Origin: an uncultured Mucilaginibacter sp.
GTDB taxonomy: Bacteria; Bacteroidota; Bacteroidia; Sphingobacteriales; Sphingobacteriaceae
Length of the DNA stretch: 64,000 nucleotides
NCBI GenBank assembly: GCA_913775265.1
Contig: CAJYJH010000070.1
Coordinates: 44,385-108,384, forward strand
Direction of reading: 5' to 3'
Shown here: one piece after another, positions 55,895-64,000 of the stretch
Layout of the letters: every line of letters starts with the position of its first letter
Numbering within the stretch: the stretch's first letter is position 1
Program-made: the position numbers and the translations under genes
The notes under the pieces: generated by a model
What the model saw: the letters and a program-made list of their open reading frames with translations, nothing else
Told to the model about the DNA's origin: nothing
Database searches by the model: none

Positions 55895-57105
55895 TGAGTA
55901 AAAAACTTACCATTGGTTTGTTTGGTTTTGGTGTGGTTGGACAAGGGTTGTATGATATTATTAAAACTAAGCACCTCAATCTCGAAATTAAAAAGATAGC
56001 CATTAAAAATCCCGATAAACAGCGAAGCCTACCCGCCGAGCTTTTTACCACCGACCGGGATGATATATTAAATAACCCCGAAATTAACACGGTTGTTGAG
56101 CTGATTAACGATACTGATGCCGCCTTCGAAATTGTATCAAGAGCGTTGGCCTCGGGTAAACATGTGGTATCGGCCAGCAAAAAAATGGTGGCTATTTACC
56201 TGCAGCAACTGATTGATTTGCAGCATGAGCATAATACTTCTTTACTGTACGAAGGCGCCGTATGTGGTAGTATACCTATCATCCGTAACCTCGAAGAATA
56301 TTATGATAATGAGTTGCTTCACTCTATCAGTGGTATTTTTAACGGGTCATCTAACTACGTGCTTTCTAAAGGATTTTTAGAAAACATGGATTATGATACC
56401 GCCCTTAAACAAGCGCAGGATTTAGGCTTTGCCGAAACTGATCCCACATCAGACGTGGGTGGTTTTGATGCTAAATACAAGCTGGTTATTGCGGCAGCAC
56501 ATGCTTATGGTGTGGTGATTAACCCTGATGAAGTGTTGAACATCGGCATCCAAAACCTTTCGGCGTATGATATGCAGTATGCCCGCGAAAAAGATTTAAA
56601 AATTAAACTGGTTCCGGTAGCTAAAGAACTGGATGATAAACACGTGGCGCTTTTTGTATTGCCTAAGTTTGTTAACGAAACTGAGTTTTTATACAATGTA
56701 GAATACGAATACAATGGTGTAACCGTGCAAGCGGCCTTTGCCGACCAGCAATTCTTTTTTGGTAAAGGTGCAGGCGGCCACCCGACGGGCTCTGCTGTAC
56801 TGTCTGATATTGCAGCCCTAAGATACGGCTACGGCTATGAGTACAAAAAGGCCCGCGAAAAGCAGGATTTGAAGTTTACCAACAACATCGAGCTGAATGT
56901 TTACTTACGGTATGATGATGAACAATTAGTGGAAGACCTGGGCTTTTTGCACATCCAGGAACGCTACTACTCGGGCAATTTTAAATTTGTTATCGGAAAA
57001 ATCAATTTGCAAAATCTGATTGCTTTACAACAACGTATATCTGACAGTAAGGCGTTTATAGCCTTTGCCGATCAGCTTACAGGAGTCAGTTTAGCCTCGG
57101 CATAA
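55894..57105 (+). CDS. hom: Homoserine dehydrogenase
   Basis: A 403-residue NAD(P)-dependent enzyme making homoserine. It has the Rossmann motif LFGFGVVGQGLYD, the catalytic Lys in VVSASKKMVA, GIFNGSSNYVLSKG and the signature FAETDPTSDVGGFDAKYKL (near 188). The C-terminal 70 residues (DEQLVEDLGFLHIQER) are an extension that may be a degenerate ACT-like region. It is translationally coupled to metX through TAATG. With metX and metY it covers aspartate semialdehyde to homocysteine. Confidence 0.95.
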   Translation: MSKKLTIGLFGFGVVGQGLYDIIKTKHLNLEIKKIAIKNPDKQRSLPAELFTTDRDDILNNPEINTVVELINDTDAAFEIVSRALASGKHVVSASKKMVAIYLQQLIDLQHEHNTSLLYEGAVCGSIPIIRNLEEYYDNELLHSISGIFNGSSNYVLSKGFLENMDYDTALKQAQDLGFAETDPTSDVGGFDAKYKLVIAAAHAYGVVINPDEVLNIGIQNLSAYDMQYAREKDLKIKLVPVAKELDDKHVALFVLPKFVNETEFLYNVEYEYNGVTVQAAFADQQFFFGKGAGGHPTGSAVLSDIAALRYGYGYEYKKAREKQDLKFTNNIELNVYLRYDDEQLVEDLGFLHIQERYYSGNFKFVIGKINLQNLIALQQRISDSKAFIAFADQLTGVSLASA

Positions 57106-57158
57106 TTATTTTTTTAGTGGCAAGTTTTTAGTAGATTTCTTGCATACTATTGATGGGT

Positions 57159-57194
57159 GAAGGGTTTTCTGCAAAAGGAAACCCTTCTTTTTTT
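57159..57194 (+). terminator. Terminator of the metY-metX-hom operon
   Basis: GAAGGGTTT ... AAACCCTTC, a 9-bp stem, is followed by seven T, 54 nt after the hom stop. Confidence 0.9.
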
Positions 57195-57273
57195 GCAAGA
57201 AATTTGGAATGAGCAATGCTGTGCTGGATAATGCACGAATGTTTCATTTGCAGCCACATCAAAACATATTCGT

Positions 57274-57281
57274 TATATTTG
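57274..57281 (+). promoter_or_regulatory. -7 box of the GT87 operon
   Basis: TATATTTG matches TAnnTTTG 29 nt before the GT87 start. A TTTG lies 23 nt upstream, longer than the usual 19. Confidence 0.45.
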
Positions 57282-57310
57282 TAACAAACAATTGACAGCA
57301 CTTCTCCTGC

Positions 57311-58477
57311 ATGGCTAAATATTTGAAGTTTTTTACCAATCGCATTTTTGTAACAGTCATCTGGTTTGGTTTAAGCTTTTTTGCCATTTTAAAGCAGGCT
57401 CTTCATCATCACATCAATAATTACCAGATTTATAAATACACGTTTATAAATCTGGTTAAGCAGATAGATCTTTACGCACCACAACCCAAATTTTTTGAAG
57501 ATAGCAATCATTATGGCCCCATATTCGGGTTAATTATTGCTCCTTTTACGCTCTTTCCGGATATTGTCGGCTCGGTTTTATGGGTGATGGCCAATGCCTG
57601 GATACTGTACCAAGCCATACTCATGCTGCCGTTTACTGCCCAGCAGCGCAATGCTGTGTTGTTGATTTGTGCGCACGAATTAATGACTGCGGCTTTCAAC
57701 GCGCAGTTTAACCCCATGATGACCGCCTTAATTGTGTTGAGCTACGTTTTCATCAAACGTAAAAATAACTTTTGGGCAGCGTTTACTATTGTGTTAGGTA
57801 CCTATGTTAAACTGTACGGTGTAGTGGGCTTGGCTTTCTTTTTCTTTACTGACAACAAACTGAAGTTTATTCTCTCGCTGGTTTTTTGGGGTATCGTGTT
57901 ATTTGCGCTTCCCATGGTAATGTCATCCCCCGGTTTTGTAATGCAAAGTTATTACGATTGGTACATGAGCCTGGCCGAAAAAAATGCCAGCAATGCTATG
58001 TCAACCATGCAGGATATCAGCGTTATGGGCATGATCAGGCGCATATTCCATTATCCGCAATTATCTAATTTGCTGGTTTTGCTACCGGGGCTGGCGTTGT
58101 TTGTAACGGCATACCTGCGTTATAAAAGTTTTGGGCAAACTGCGTATCAACTACTGCAGCTGTCATCAGTTTTAATTTTTACGGTGATATTTAGTACCGG
58201 CTCCGAGTCGCCTACTTACATTATTGCCTTTGTAGGGGTGGGTATCTGGTTTATGAATTTGCCTCGCCCGGTAACAGGCTTTGAGATCGGTTTGCTGGTG
58301 TTTGCATTACTGGTAACCAGCTTGTCGCCGTCCGATTTATTTCCAAAATTTATCAACCGCCAGTATATAAAACCTTATGCCCTTAAAGCACTGCCATGCT
58401 TTATCATTTGGCTAAAAATTGTTTACGAAATCCTGACCCGGAAATTTGACCGGCAACCTGTTTTAGCAGCAGCATAA
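57311..58477 (+). CDS. GT87/DUF2029-type membrane glycosyltransferase
   Basis: A 388-residue polytopic membrane protein with about nine or ten hydrophobic segments. Features common to DUF2029/GT-C enzymes are the early loop with YTFINLVKQIDLYAPQPKFF, the short cytoplasmic PFTLFPDIVGSVLW, NAQFNPMMTALIVLSYVFIKRK and GTYVKLYGVVGLAFF. These enzymes use polyprenyl-phosphate sugars (mannose in studied cases). It overlaps the next gene (GT2) by 1 nt (TAATG), so the two are co-translated. Confidence 0.8.
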   Translation: MAKYLKFFTNRIFVTVIWFGLSFFAILKQALHHHINNYQIYKYTFINLVKQIDLYAPQPKFFEDSNHYGPIFGLIIAPFTLFPDIVGSVLWVMANAWILYQAILMLPFTAQQRNAVLLICAHELMTAAFNAQFNPMMTALIVLSYVFIKRKNNFWAAFTIVLGTYVKLYGVVGLAFFFFTDNKLKFILSLVFWGIVLFALPMVMSSPGFVMQSYYDWYMSLAEKNASNAMSTMQDISVMGMIRRIFHYPQLSNLLVLLPGLALFVTAYLRYKSFGQTAYQLLQLSSVLIFTVIFSTGSESPTYIIAFVGVGIWFMNLPRPVTGFEIGLLVFALLVTSLSPSDLFPKFINRQYIKPYALKALPCFIIWLKIVYEILTRKFDRQPVLAAA

Positions 58478-59436
58478 TGAGAAAGAAAGTTTCTGTAGTA
58501 ATTCCGTCTTTTAACGAGGAAGGTAATATTGAGGCTTTGGCAGCCCGCCTGGTTAAAGTACTTACAACCATCAAATACGATTATGAAGTAATTTTTGTAG
58601 ACGATGGCAGCTCCGACGGTACTTTAGAAAGACTGAAAGGTCTGGCCGGATTGGACAACCACTTATATTACCTGGAACTATCCCGTAATTTTGGTCACCA
58701 AAATGCACTAAAGGCCGGGTACGATTATGCCGACGGCGATTGTGTAATCAGTATGGATGGCGATATGCAACACCCGCCCGAAATGATTCCGCAGTTCCTG
58801 GAAAAATGGGAGGAGGGGTATGATGTGGTATATACTTGCCGCGAATACCAGGACGAAACTACTTACTTCAAAACCAAATCGTCTGATCTTTTTTATGGCG
58901 TATTAAACTCTTTGTCAGATACCAAATTAGAAAGAGGTACAGCCGATTTCAGGTTGATTGACCGCAAGGTGGCTAATGTAGTTTCGAGTCTTAATGAGAA
59001 TGGTCTGTTTATCCGCGGCTTAATCAAATGGTTAGGCTTCAAACAATACGGTATCCATTACCAGGCCGAAGCCCGTTTTTCGGGTCAAAGCAAGTACACA
59101 TTGAAAAAAATGTTCAGATTTGCCAGTCAGGGTATTACTGCGTTTAGCGTAAGGCCGCTATATCTGGCTACCGGTTTGGGTATATTCTTTTCGTTATTAT
59201 CACTCCTGTATATACCCTATATTTTAATTAGCTATTACTACGGGCATGTCATCTCCGGGTGGGCTTCTATCTTAGCTACCATCGTATTTTTTGGCGGGGT
59301 GCAGTTGATGGTATTGGGCATCATTGGTACCTACTTAGGCAAACTATTTATGCAGGCTAAGCAACGCCCTAATTATATTATTCGTTCTACTAATTTGCAG
59401 CGCATTAACCATGATCTTGTTAAGCTTCGATATTGA
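58477..59436 (+). CDS. GT2 family glycosyltransferase, DPM1/GtrB-like
   Basis: A 319-residue enzyme with an N-terminal GT-A domain (VVIPSFNEEGNIEAL, VDDGSSDGTLERL, SMDGDMQHPPEMI, RGTADFRLI) and two C-terminal transmembrane helices (about 232-256 and 265-292). This is the polyprenyl-phosphate glycosyltransferase layout and would supply lipid-linked sugar to the GT87 enzyme encoded just upstream. It overlaps the deacetylase gene by 26 nt. Confidence 0.9.
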   Translation: MRKKVSVVIPSFNEEGNIEALAARLVKVLTTIKYDYEVIFVDDGSSDGTLERLKGLAGLDNHLYYLELSRNFGHQNALKAGYDYADGDCVISMDGDMQHPPEMIPQFLEKWEEGYDVVYTCREYQDETTYFKTKSSDLFYGVLNSLSDTKLERGTADFRLIDRKVANVVSSLNENGLFIRGLIKWLGFKQYGIHYQAEARFSGQSKYTLKKMFRFASQGITAFSVRPLYLATGLGIFFSLLSLLYIPYILISYYYGHVISGWASILATIVFFGGVQLMVLGIIGTYLGKLFMQAKQRPNYIIRSTNLQRINHDLVKLRY

Positions 59437-60196
59437 AGAGTTTGATATGCCGTTTGAGTATGGCAAAGATATTTCTTTTGACGACCAACTATCGATATCT
59501 ACTTCCGGTACTCTGCATATTTTGCAGATACTAAAAAATACCGGTGTAAAAGCGACCTTTTATTGTACGGCTAATTACGCCATGCACCGGCCGGAGATTA
59601 TTATGCAAATTATCAACGAAGGGCACGAGCTGGCATCACATGGTTATTATCACACCGATTTTAAGCCCGAACATTTATTGCAGTCACGCCTCAAACTGGA
59701 AGAAATTGCCGGTGTACCGATAAAAGGTTACCGCATGGCTCGGATGATGCCGGTTGATGAGCGCGAAATTGAAAAAGCAGGCTACGTATACAATTCATCC
59801 ATCAATCCAACCTGGTTGCCGGGGCGCTACAATAACTTTAGTAAACCGCGTACCTGGTTTTACAATAGCAACGTGTTGCAGTTGCCATCATCAGTATCGC
59901 CATTGGTTCGCTTTCCGTTATTTTGGTTGAGTTTTCATAATCTGCCCATGGGTTTACTGAAATGGCTGAGCGCTGCAACGCATCGTAAAGACGGCTACTT
60001 AAATTTGTATTTCCACCCGTGGGAGTTTACTGATCTGGATCAGCCTGAGCGTTTTGGCTTTCCGGGATATGTGGTGCGCAACAGCGGCGATGCTTTTATA
60101 AAGCGGTTAACAAACTTTATTGCCTGGGCAAAAGGCAAAGGTTACCAGTTTGCCACTACCGGCAGCTTTGTAGCTTTGGTGCAAGCCAAGCATTAA
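59411..60196 (+). CDS. Polysaccharide deacetylase (NodB/CE4-type)
   Basis: A 261-residue protein with the NodB first strand LLSFDIEEFDMP (metal Asp, near 7), TGVKATFYCTANYAMHRPEII, HELASHGYYHTDFKPEHL (His pair, near 76-81), GYRMARMMP and LYFHPWEF. It would remove N-acetyl groups from a glycan. It has no signal peptide, so it acts in the cytoplasm or on a lipid-linked intermediate. The reading frame overlaps the GT2 gene by 26 nt, a sign of tight coupling in the glycan module. Confidence 0.85.
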   Translation: MILLSFDIEEFDMPFEYGKDISFDDQLSISTSGTLHILQILKNTGVKATFYCTANYAMHRPEIIMQIINEGHELASHGYYHTDFKPEHLLQSRLKLEEIAGVPIKGYRMARMMPVDEREIEKAGYVYNSSINPTWLPGRYNNFSKPRTWFYNSNVLQLPSSVSPLVRFPLFWLSFHNLPMGLLKWLSAATHRKDGYLNLYFHPWEFTDLDQPERFGFPGYVVRNSGDAFIKRLTNFIAWAKGKGYQFATTGSFVALVQAKH

Positions 60197-60210
60197 TCAG
60201 CAGTAAGCTA

Positions 60211-60513
60211 TCAGTGAATAATACGGCTGATTTGGAAGAACACCGCCATGCCGTAAATAATCAACATCACCGAATTTACAATCAGCAGAAAATTCAAATC
60301 GGGCTGGTTGTACTTTTTCACGGCTGCGGCAACAGACAAACCCATAAAACCGGTAATCAGCAGAACCGGGAAAATAAGGCGCCATTGGTACAAGTTGATA
60401 GAGCCCAACTGGTGTAGCTTGCCACTGTTTTGTACAATAGCAAAACCTGCTACCAGCAGTAGTATGAACACCAATCGCATCATAAATTTGGCTAAGAACT
60501 TTGTTGTCTTCAT
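60211..60513 (-). CDS. Small three-helix membrane protein
   Basis: A 100-residue hydrophobic protein with helices near 9-27, 42-62 and 72-92. No known motif. It starts 2 nt after the stop of the TPR-like gene on the same strand, so they form a two-gene operon, converging on the deacetylase gene (14 nt between stops). Function is unknown. Confidence 0.7.
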   Translation of the reverse strand: MKTTKFLAKFMMRLVFILLLVAGFAIVQNSGKLHQLGSINLYQWRLIFPVLLITGFMGLSVAAAVKKYNQPDLNFLLIVNSVMLIIYGMAVFFQISRIIH

Positions 60514-60515
60514 TG

Positions 60516-61154
60516 TTAACGTTCTGATATAATATCCAGGCAGTGCTGGCTTAGTTTTTTTAGTCGGCTATCTAAGTCGTTGAAATCTGTGGCATTATCG
60601 CTGTTTTGATATAGTTTTTTAATTAACGCCAGATTTTCATCATACGGGTCGCAGGCCTGTACCTTTTCCAAATGCGGTAATGTTTTGTTGATGGCTGCTA
60701 TATAAGCCTTTTTATTTTGCTCATAGGCTGCCCTGTCGCCTTTTGATGCATTCATTTTGTTAGCCAACTCGTTAACTGTGCGCAGGTATAAATGGCCTAA
60801 AGCTAAGTGAGCAACATAGTAATCGGGCAAGGCCACGGTCACCTTTTCGTACAGATATTGCGCCTTAGCCGGCTGGTTGGTCTCTTCGTAGGCTTTAGCC
60901 ATTCCGTTATAAAAGCTGATGCGGCTTTTTTCGGGCAGCTTGGCAGCATCGGGCATAATACTATTGCCCAACTCCAGTGCTTTGCTGTAATTGTTTTGGG
61001 TGCGTAGCAGGTTAAAGTCGGTGTACTTGTTAAATAACTCATCGTTATTTTGTGCACTGGTAGTAAATGCTGTTAAGCAGCAAGCAATCATTATTAATAT
61101 TGAAGCCTTCAAAGTTATAATTATATGTGTGTGATGGGATTTAAGCGGGCGCAA
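60516..61154 (-). CDS. Exported TPR-like protein
   Basis: A 212-residue protein with a signal peptide (hydrophobic from about residue 12, ending TTSAQ near 35) and helical repeats resembling TPR units: YSKALELGNSIMPD, RISFYNGMAKAYEETNQPAKAQYLYEKV, YVAHLALGHLYLRTVNEL. It probably scaffolds periplasmic interactions. The start may be a later codon because the n-region is long and includes many His. Co-transcribed with the small membrane protein. Confidence 0.65.
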   Translation of the reverse strand: MRPLKSHHTHIIITLKASILIMIACCLTAFTTSAQNNDELFNKYTDFNLLRTQNNYSKALELGNSIMPDAAKLPEKSRISFYNGMAKAYEETNQPAKAQYLYEKVTVALPDYYVAHLALGHLYLRTVNELANKMNASKGDRAAYEQNKKAYIAAINKTLPHLEKVQACDPYDENLALIKKLYQNSDNATDFNDLDSRLKKLSQHCLDIISER

Positions 61155-61211
61155 AATACCTATAAGCGGCTACAATCTCAAATCTCTTACTCACATCTCG
61201 CGGGTAAATCC

Positions 61212-61219
61212 TATCTTTG
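61212..61219 (+). promoter_or_regulatory. -7 box abutting the guaA start codon
   Basis: TATCTTTG matches TAnnTTTG and ends 3 nt before the guaA ATG. The transcript start would fall on or next to the ATG. No clear TTTG at the -33 position. Confidence 0.45.
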
Positions 61220-61222
61220 CCC

Positions 61223-62752
61223 ATGCCTGAAAAAATTCTCATCCTTGATTTCGGCTCGCAGTTTACTCAATTGATCGCCCGCCGCGTTAGAGAGCTTAAT
61301 ATTTATTGCGAGATACATCCATTTAATAATTTTCCAGAAGTAGACAGCACAGTAAAAGGAATCATCCTTTCGGGTAGCCCATATTCGGTTCGCCAAGAAG
61401 ATGCCCCACATTTTGATTTTGCTGCATTTCATGGTAAACTGCCTATTCTGGGCGTATGTTATGGCGCACAATATTTAGCACAGCACAACGGTGGCGAGGT
61501 GAAAGCCTCTAACACCCGCGAGTACGGCCGGGCTAACCTGCAATATATTGTTGAGAATAATCCGCTATTTAAACAGGTACCTTTAAACTCCCAGGTATGG
61601 ATGTCGCACGGCGATACCATCACCAATATTGCCGACAATTTTGAAGTAATTGCCAGCACCGATAGTGTAAAGGTAGCTGCATATCATATTAAAGATACTC
61701 AAACCTACGGTATACAATTCCATCCGGAGGTAACCCATAGCTTAGACGGTAAACAACTGCTGCAAAACTTTTTGGTAGACATTTGCGGTTGCCACCAAGA
61801 GTGGACTTCCGAGTCGTTTATCGAGACTACCGTTGCTGCCTTGAAAGAAAAATTAGGTAACGATAAAGTAGTTTTAGGCCTTTCTGGCGGTGTTGATTCA
61901 TCAGTGGCTGCCGTTTTGTTACACCAGGCCATCGGCAAAAATCTGTACTGCATATTTGTAGATAACGGTTTACTGCGTAAAGATGAGTTCGAATCTGTAT
62001 TGGATTCTTACCAGCACATGGGCTTAAACGTTCGGGGCATTGATGCCAAGCAGCGTTTTTATGATGCACTGGCAGGTTTAACTGATCCTGAAAAGAAACG
62101 TAAGGCCATTGGCCGCGTATTTATCGAGGTGTTCGATGATGCCGCACACGAAGTGCAGGATGTAAAGTGGTTAGGACAAGGAACGATTTACCCGGATGTT
62201 ATCGAATCAGTATCCGTGAAAGGCCCTTCAGCTACCATTAAATCGCACCATAACGTGGGTGGATTGCCCGACTTTATGAAGCTTAAAGTGGTAGAACCAT
62301 TAAACACTTTATTTAAAGATGAGGTGCGCCGCGTAGGTAAATCATTAGGTATTGATGATGCTATTTTAGGCCGTCACCCGTTTCCGGGGCCAGGCTTGGC
62401 TATCCGTATTTTAGGTGATGTTACACCCGAGAAAGTAGACATACTGCAACAGGCCGATGCGATTTATATCAACAATTTGCGCTCTGCCGGTGTTTACGAT
62501 AAAGTTTGGCAGGCTGGCGCCATTTATTTGCCGGTACAGTCGGTAGGAGTAATGGGCGACGAGCGCACGTATGAAAACGTAGTTTGCTTGCGTGCAGTAG
62601 AATCATTAGATGGCATGACAGCCGACTGGTGCCACTTACCTTACGAGTTGCTTGCCAAAATCTCTAACGAAATAATAAACAACGTAAAAGGAATAAACCG
62701 GGTTGTATATGACATTAGCTCAAAGCCACCGGCTACCATTGAGTGGGAATAA
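61223..62752 (+). CDS. guaA: GMP synthase (glutamine-hydrolysing)
   Basis: A 509-residue two-domain enzyme making GMP from XMP. Class I amidotransferase domain: [18 protein letters not shown], nucleophile Cys in [11 protein letters not shown] (near 79), [11 protein letters not shown]. Synthetase: PP-loop [12 protein letters not shown] (near 220), and the XMP-binding C-terminus ending [14 protein letters not shown] 61223 is chosen over TTG 61217, which adds two residues and would lie inside the promoter box. The next gene overlaps its 3' end. Confidence 0.97.
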   Translation: MPEKILILDFGSQFTQLIARRVRELNIYCEIHPFNNFPEVDSTVKGIILSGSPYSVRQEDAPHFDFAAFHGKLPILGVCYGAQYLAQHNGGEVKASNTREYGRANLQYIVENNPLFKQVPLNSQVWMSHGDTITNIADNFEVIASTDSVKVAAYHIKDTQTYGIQFHPEVTHSLDGKQLLQNFLVDICGCHQEWTSESFIETTVAALKEKLGNDKVVLGLSGGVDSSVAAVLLHQAIGKNLYCIFVDNGLLRKDEFESVLDSYQHMGLNVRGIDAKQRFYDALAGLTDPEKKRKAIGRVFIEVFDDAAHEVQDVKWLGQGTIYPDVIESVSVKGPSATIKSHHNVGGLPDFMKLKVVEPLNTLFKDEVRRVGKSLGIDDAILGRHPFPGPGLAIRILGDVTPEKVDILQQADAIYINNLRSAGVYDKVWQAGAIYLPVQSVGVMGDERTYENVVCLRAVESLDGMTADWCHLPYELLAKISNEIINNVKGINRVVYDISSKPPATIEWE

Positions 62753-63974
62753 AGTCCTTTGGCTGCTGGTTTTACTGGCAGCCATCGGCTCTTGTACACC
62801 CAAGGTACGCAGGGTAGGTAAAACAGGGCCGGTTAAGCCGCAACCCACCGTAACCGACAAGCCTGCGGAGCAGCCTCCTGTAACTGCAGAAAAACCTGTA
62901 GTAGCCAAAACTTCGAGCATTGCCTTATTGTTGCCGTTTGGGCTGGACAACATTGGTTCGGTTAAAGGGTATAAAGCGGCCGATTTAAAAAAAGCCGATA
63001 TCGCCGTTGATTATTATCAGGGTTTTAAGCTGGCTTTAGATTCACTCACCGCTAAAGGCTATAATTACAAATTACAGGTTTACGACACAAAAGACGAGCC
63101 GGGCTATACCCATAGCTTATCTATAAATCCGGCTATCCGTAACAGTAATTTAATTGTTGGGCCTGTTTTTCCGGAAGGTATTAAATCTTTCGCGGGTAAG
63201 CCTGTAGCTATAAAAAAGCCGTTAGTGTCTCCGCTGGCACCGGCTTCACCAGCCGATTTTGCCAACCCTAATTTGATTACGGTAATTCCGCCTTTAGATT
63301 ATCATGCTTACAATGCTGCTAAGTTTATTGCTAACCGTGTGAGGCCACGCAAAATCTTCATCTTGCGTTCGGGCTTTACCGAGGATAACAAGTACATCGT
63401 TCCTTTCAAACAGTCTATAGATAGCATAAGTAAAAAGAAGATCCAGGTAGTTTATTACACCGTTTCGCACGGTAGTTTTAAATCGCTTTTACCGCAGTTG
63501 AACAACAAGGTAGAGAACGTATTTATTGTACCTTCGGTAAACCAAAGTTTTTTAACAGTGACTTTGCGTTCGCTGGATACGCTGGCTAATCACTACCCGG
63601 TTACTACTATCGGGCATCCCACCTGGGAGAAACTCACGTTTTTAAAGCCAGATATTTTACAGCATATCAAAGCGCATATTACCTCGGCCGACAGGATTAA
63701 TTACCGTGCTGCTGCTGCAGTAAGCTTTATCAGGGCTTACCGTAAAGCTTATAAAAAAGAGCCCTCGGCGTTTGCCTACAAGGGGTTTGACGAAGGTTAT
63801 TATTTTGGCGAAGTACTGGCGCAACAGGATGATGCTTTAAACCAGTTGGATCAGCATAGCTACAAGGCACTGCATAACGATTTTAAGTTTGTAAAAAAAG
63901 CTGGTCAGGGTTGGATTAATACGCATGTAAATGTGTTTAAATACAATAACTTTGAGTTAAAGAAGGTAGAATGA
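62709..63974 (+). CDS. Lipoprotein with periplasmic-binding-protein-like fold
   Basis: About 421 residues from ATG 62709, overlapping guaA by 44 nt. A TTG at 62739 would shorten the n-region to MSGNKVLW and reduce the overlap to 14 nt; either is possible. A lipobox-like LLAAIGSC gives a lipidated Cys. A Pro/Lys/Val linker is followed by a type I periplasmic-binding fold: [72 protein letters not shown]. The fold resembles LppC/branched-chain amino acid binding proteins. No transporter is adjacent, so a ligand-sensing or cell-wall-linked role is possible. Overlaps the next gene by 4 nt. Confidence 0.78.
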   Translation: MTLAQSHRLPLSGNKVLWLLVLLAAIGSCTPKVRRVGKTGPVKPQPTVTDKPAEQPPVTAEKPVVAKTSSIALLLPFGLDNIGSVKGYKAADLKKADIAVDYYQGFKLALDSLTAKGYNYKLQVYDTKDEPGYTHSLSINPAIRNSNLIVGPVFPEGIKSFAGKPVAIKKPLVSPLAPASPADFANPNLITVIPPLDYHAYNAAKFIANRVRPRKIFILRSGFTEDNKYIVPFKQSIDSISKKKIQVVYYTVSHGSFKSLLPQLNNKVENVFIVPSVNQSFLTVTLRSLDTLANHYPVTTIGHPTWEKLTFLKPDILQHIKAHITSADRINYRAAAAVSFIRAYRKAYKKEPSAFAYKGFDEGYYFGEVLAQQDDALNQLDQHSYKALHNDFKFVKKAGQGWINTHVNVFKYNNFELKKVE

Positions 63975-64000
63975 AAGCCCTTAACCAGCTCAAAACTTTT
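63971..64000 (+). CDS. Start of a further gene, truncated by the window end
   Basis: ATG overlaps the previous stop (ATGA) and opens a frame [10 protein letters not shown]. The overlap suggests a translationally coupled operon member; ten residues are too few to identify it. Confidence 0.55.
   Translation, partial: MKALNQLKTF

Overview
The window is chromosomal DNA of a Bacteroidota bacterium, most likely family Sphingobacteriaceae (Mucilaginibacter/Pedobacter-like). This is inferred from protein style (DUF2490, an MCE/amidase/LptD-like cluster, a degenerate ComEC, a PhoH that starts with TTG), from weak Shine-Dalgarno signals, and from several upstream boxes matching the Bacteroidota sigma pattern TTTG-N19-TAnnTTTG. 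Gene density is high. I saw no rRNA, tRNA, IS element, prophage or CRISPR array.

Layout. 0-3.2 kb: sugar-phosphate nucleotidyltransferase, M42 aminopeptidase, GNAT and a small membrane protein. 3.7-7.6 kb: an export operon with an ABC-exporter transmembrane protein lacking its ATPase domain, an HlyD-type adaptor and a TolC-type outer-membrane protein. 7.6-18.7 kb: carbonic anhydrase, RhlE-like helicase, DivIC/FtsB-like protein, UbiD decarboxylase, AHSA1 protein, M28 peptidase, DinB protein, PAP2 phosphatase, a disordered conserved protein, thymidine kinase, ABM monooxygenase and an orphan response regulator. 18.8-28.5 kb (mostly minus): enolase, DUF2490, an ABC-2 exporter pair, MtgA, the rplI-rpsR-rpsF ribosomal operon, a secreted protein, ComEC and a MerR regulator. 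28.6-37.2 kb: Ddl, thioesterase, an HD-nucleotidyltransferase gene broken by one in-frame stop, rpsO, pnp, rpe, serC and serA. 37.3-45.2 kb: beta-CASP protein, MsbA-like exporter, SAM hydroxide adenosyltransferase, PhoH, PurC, STAS and RNase Z. 45.3-52.8 kb: MCE protein, amidase, LptD-like protein, CinA and a two-lipoyl E2 acyltransferase. 52.9-57.1 kb: methionine operon metY-metX-hom behind a SAM-I riboswitch and a cysteine-rich leader peptide. 57.3-64 kb: GT87-GT2-deacetylase module, a membrane/TPR pair, guaA, a lipoprotein and the first codons of one more gene.

The most unusual points are: (1) a SAM-I riboswitch followed at once by a 36-codon ORF ending C-L-C-M-C-C-C-R, just before metY, which suggests two sulfur-metabolite sensors in series; (2) the ATPase-less type I secretion-like operon; (3) the COG4339-like HD domain joined to a CoaD-like nucleotidyltransferase with a single TAA inside the HD domain; (4) -7 boxes lying 3-6 nt before the ATG of ddl, rpe and guaA, which suggests leaderless mRNAs. 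All assignments come from reading motifs; no database search was run.
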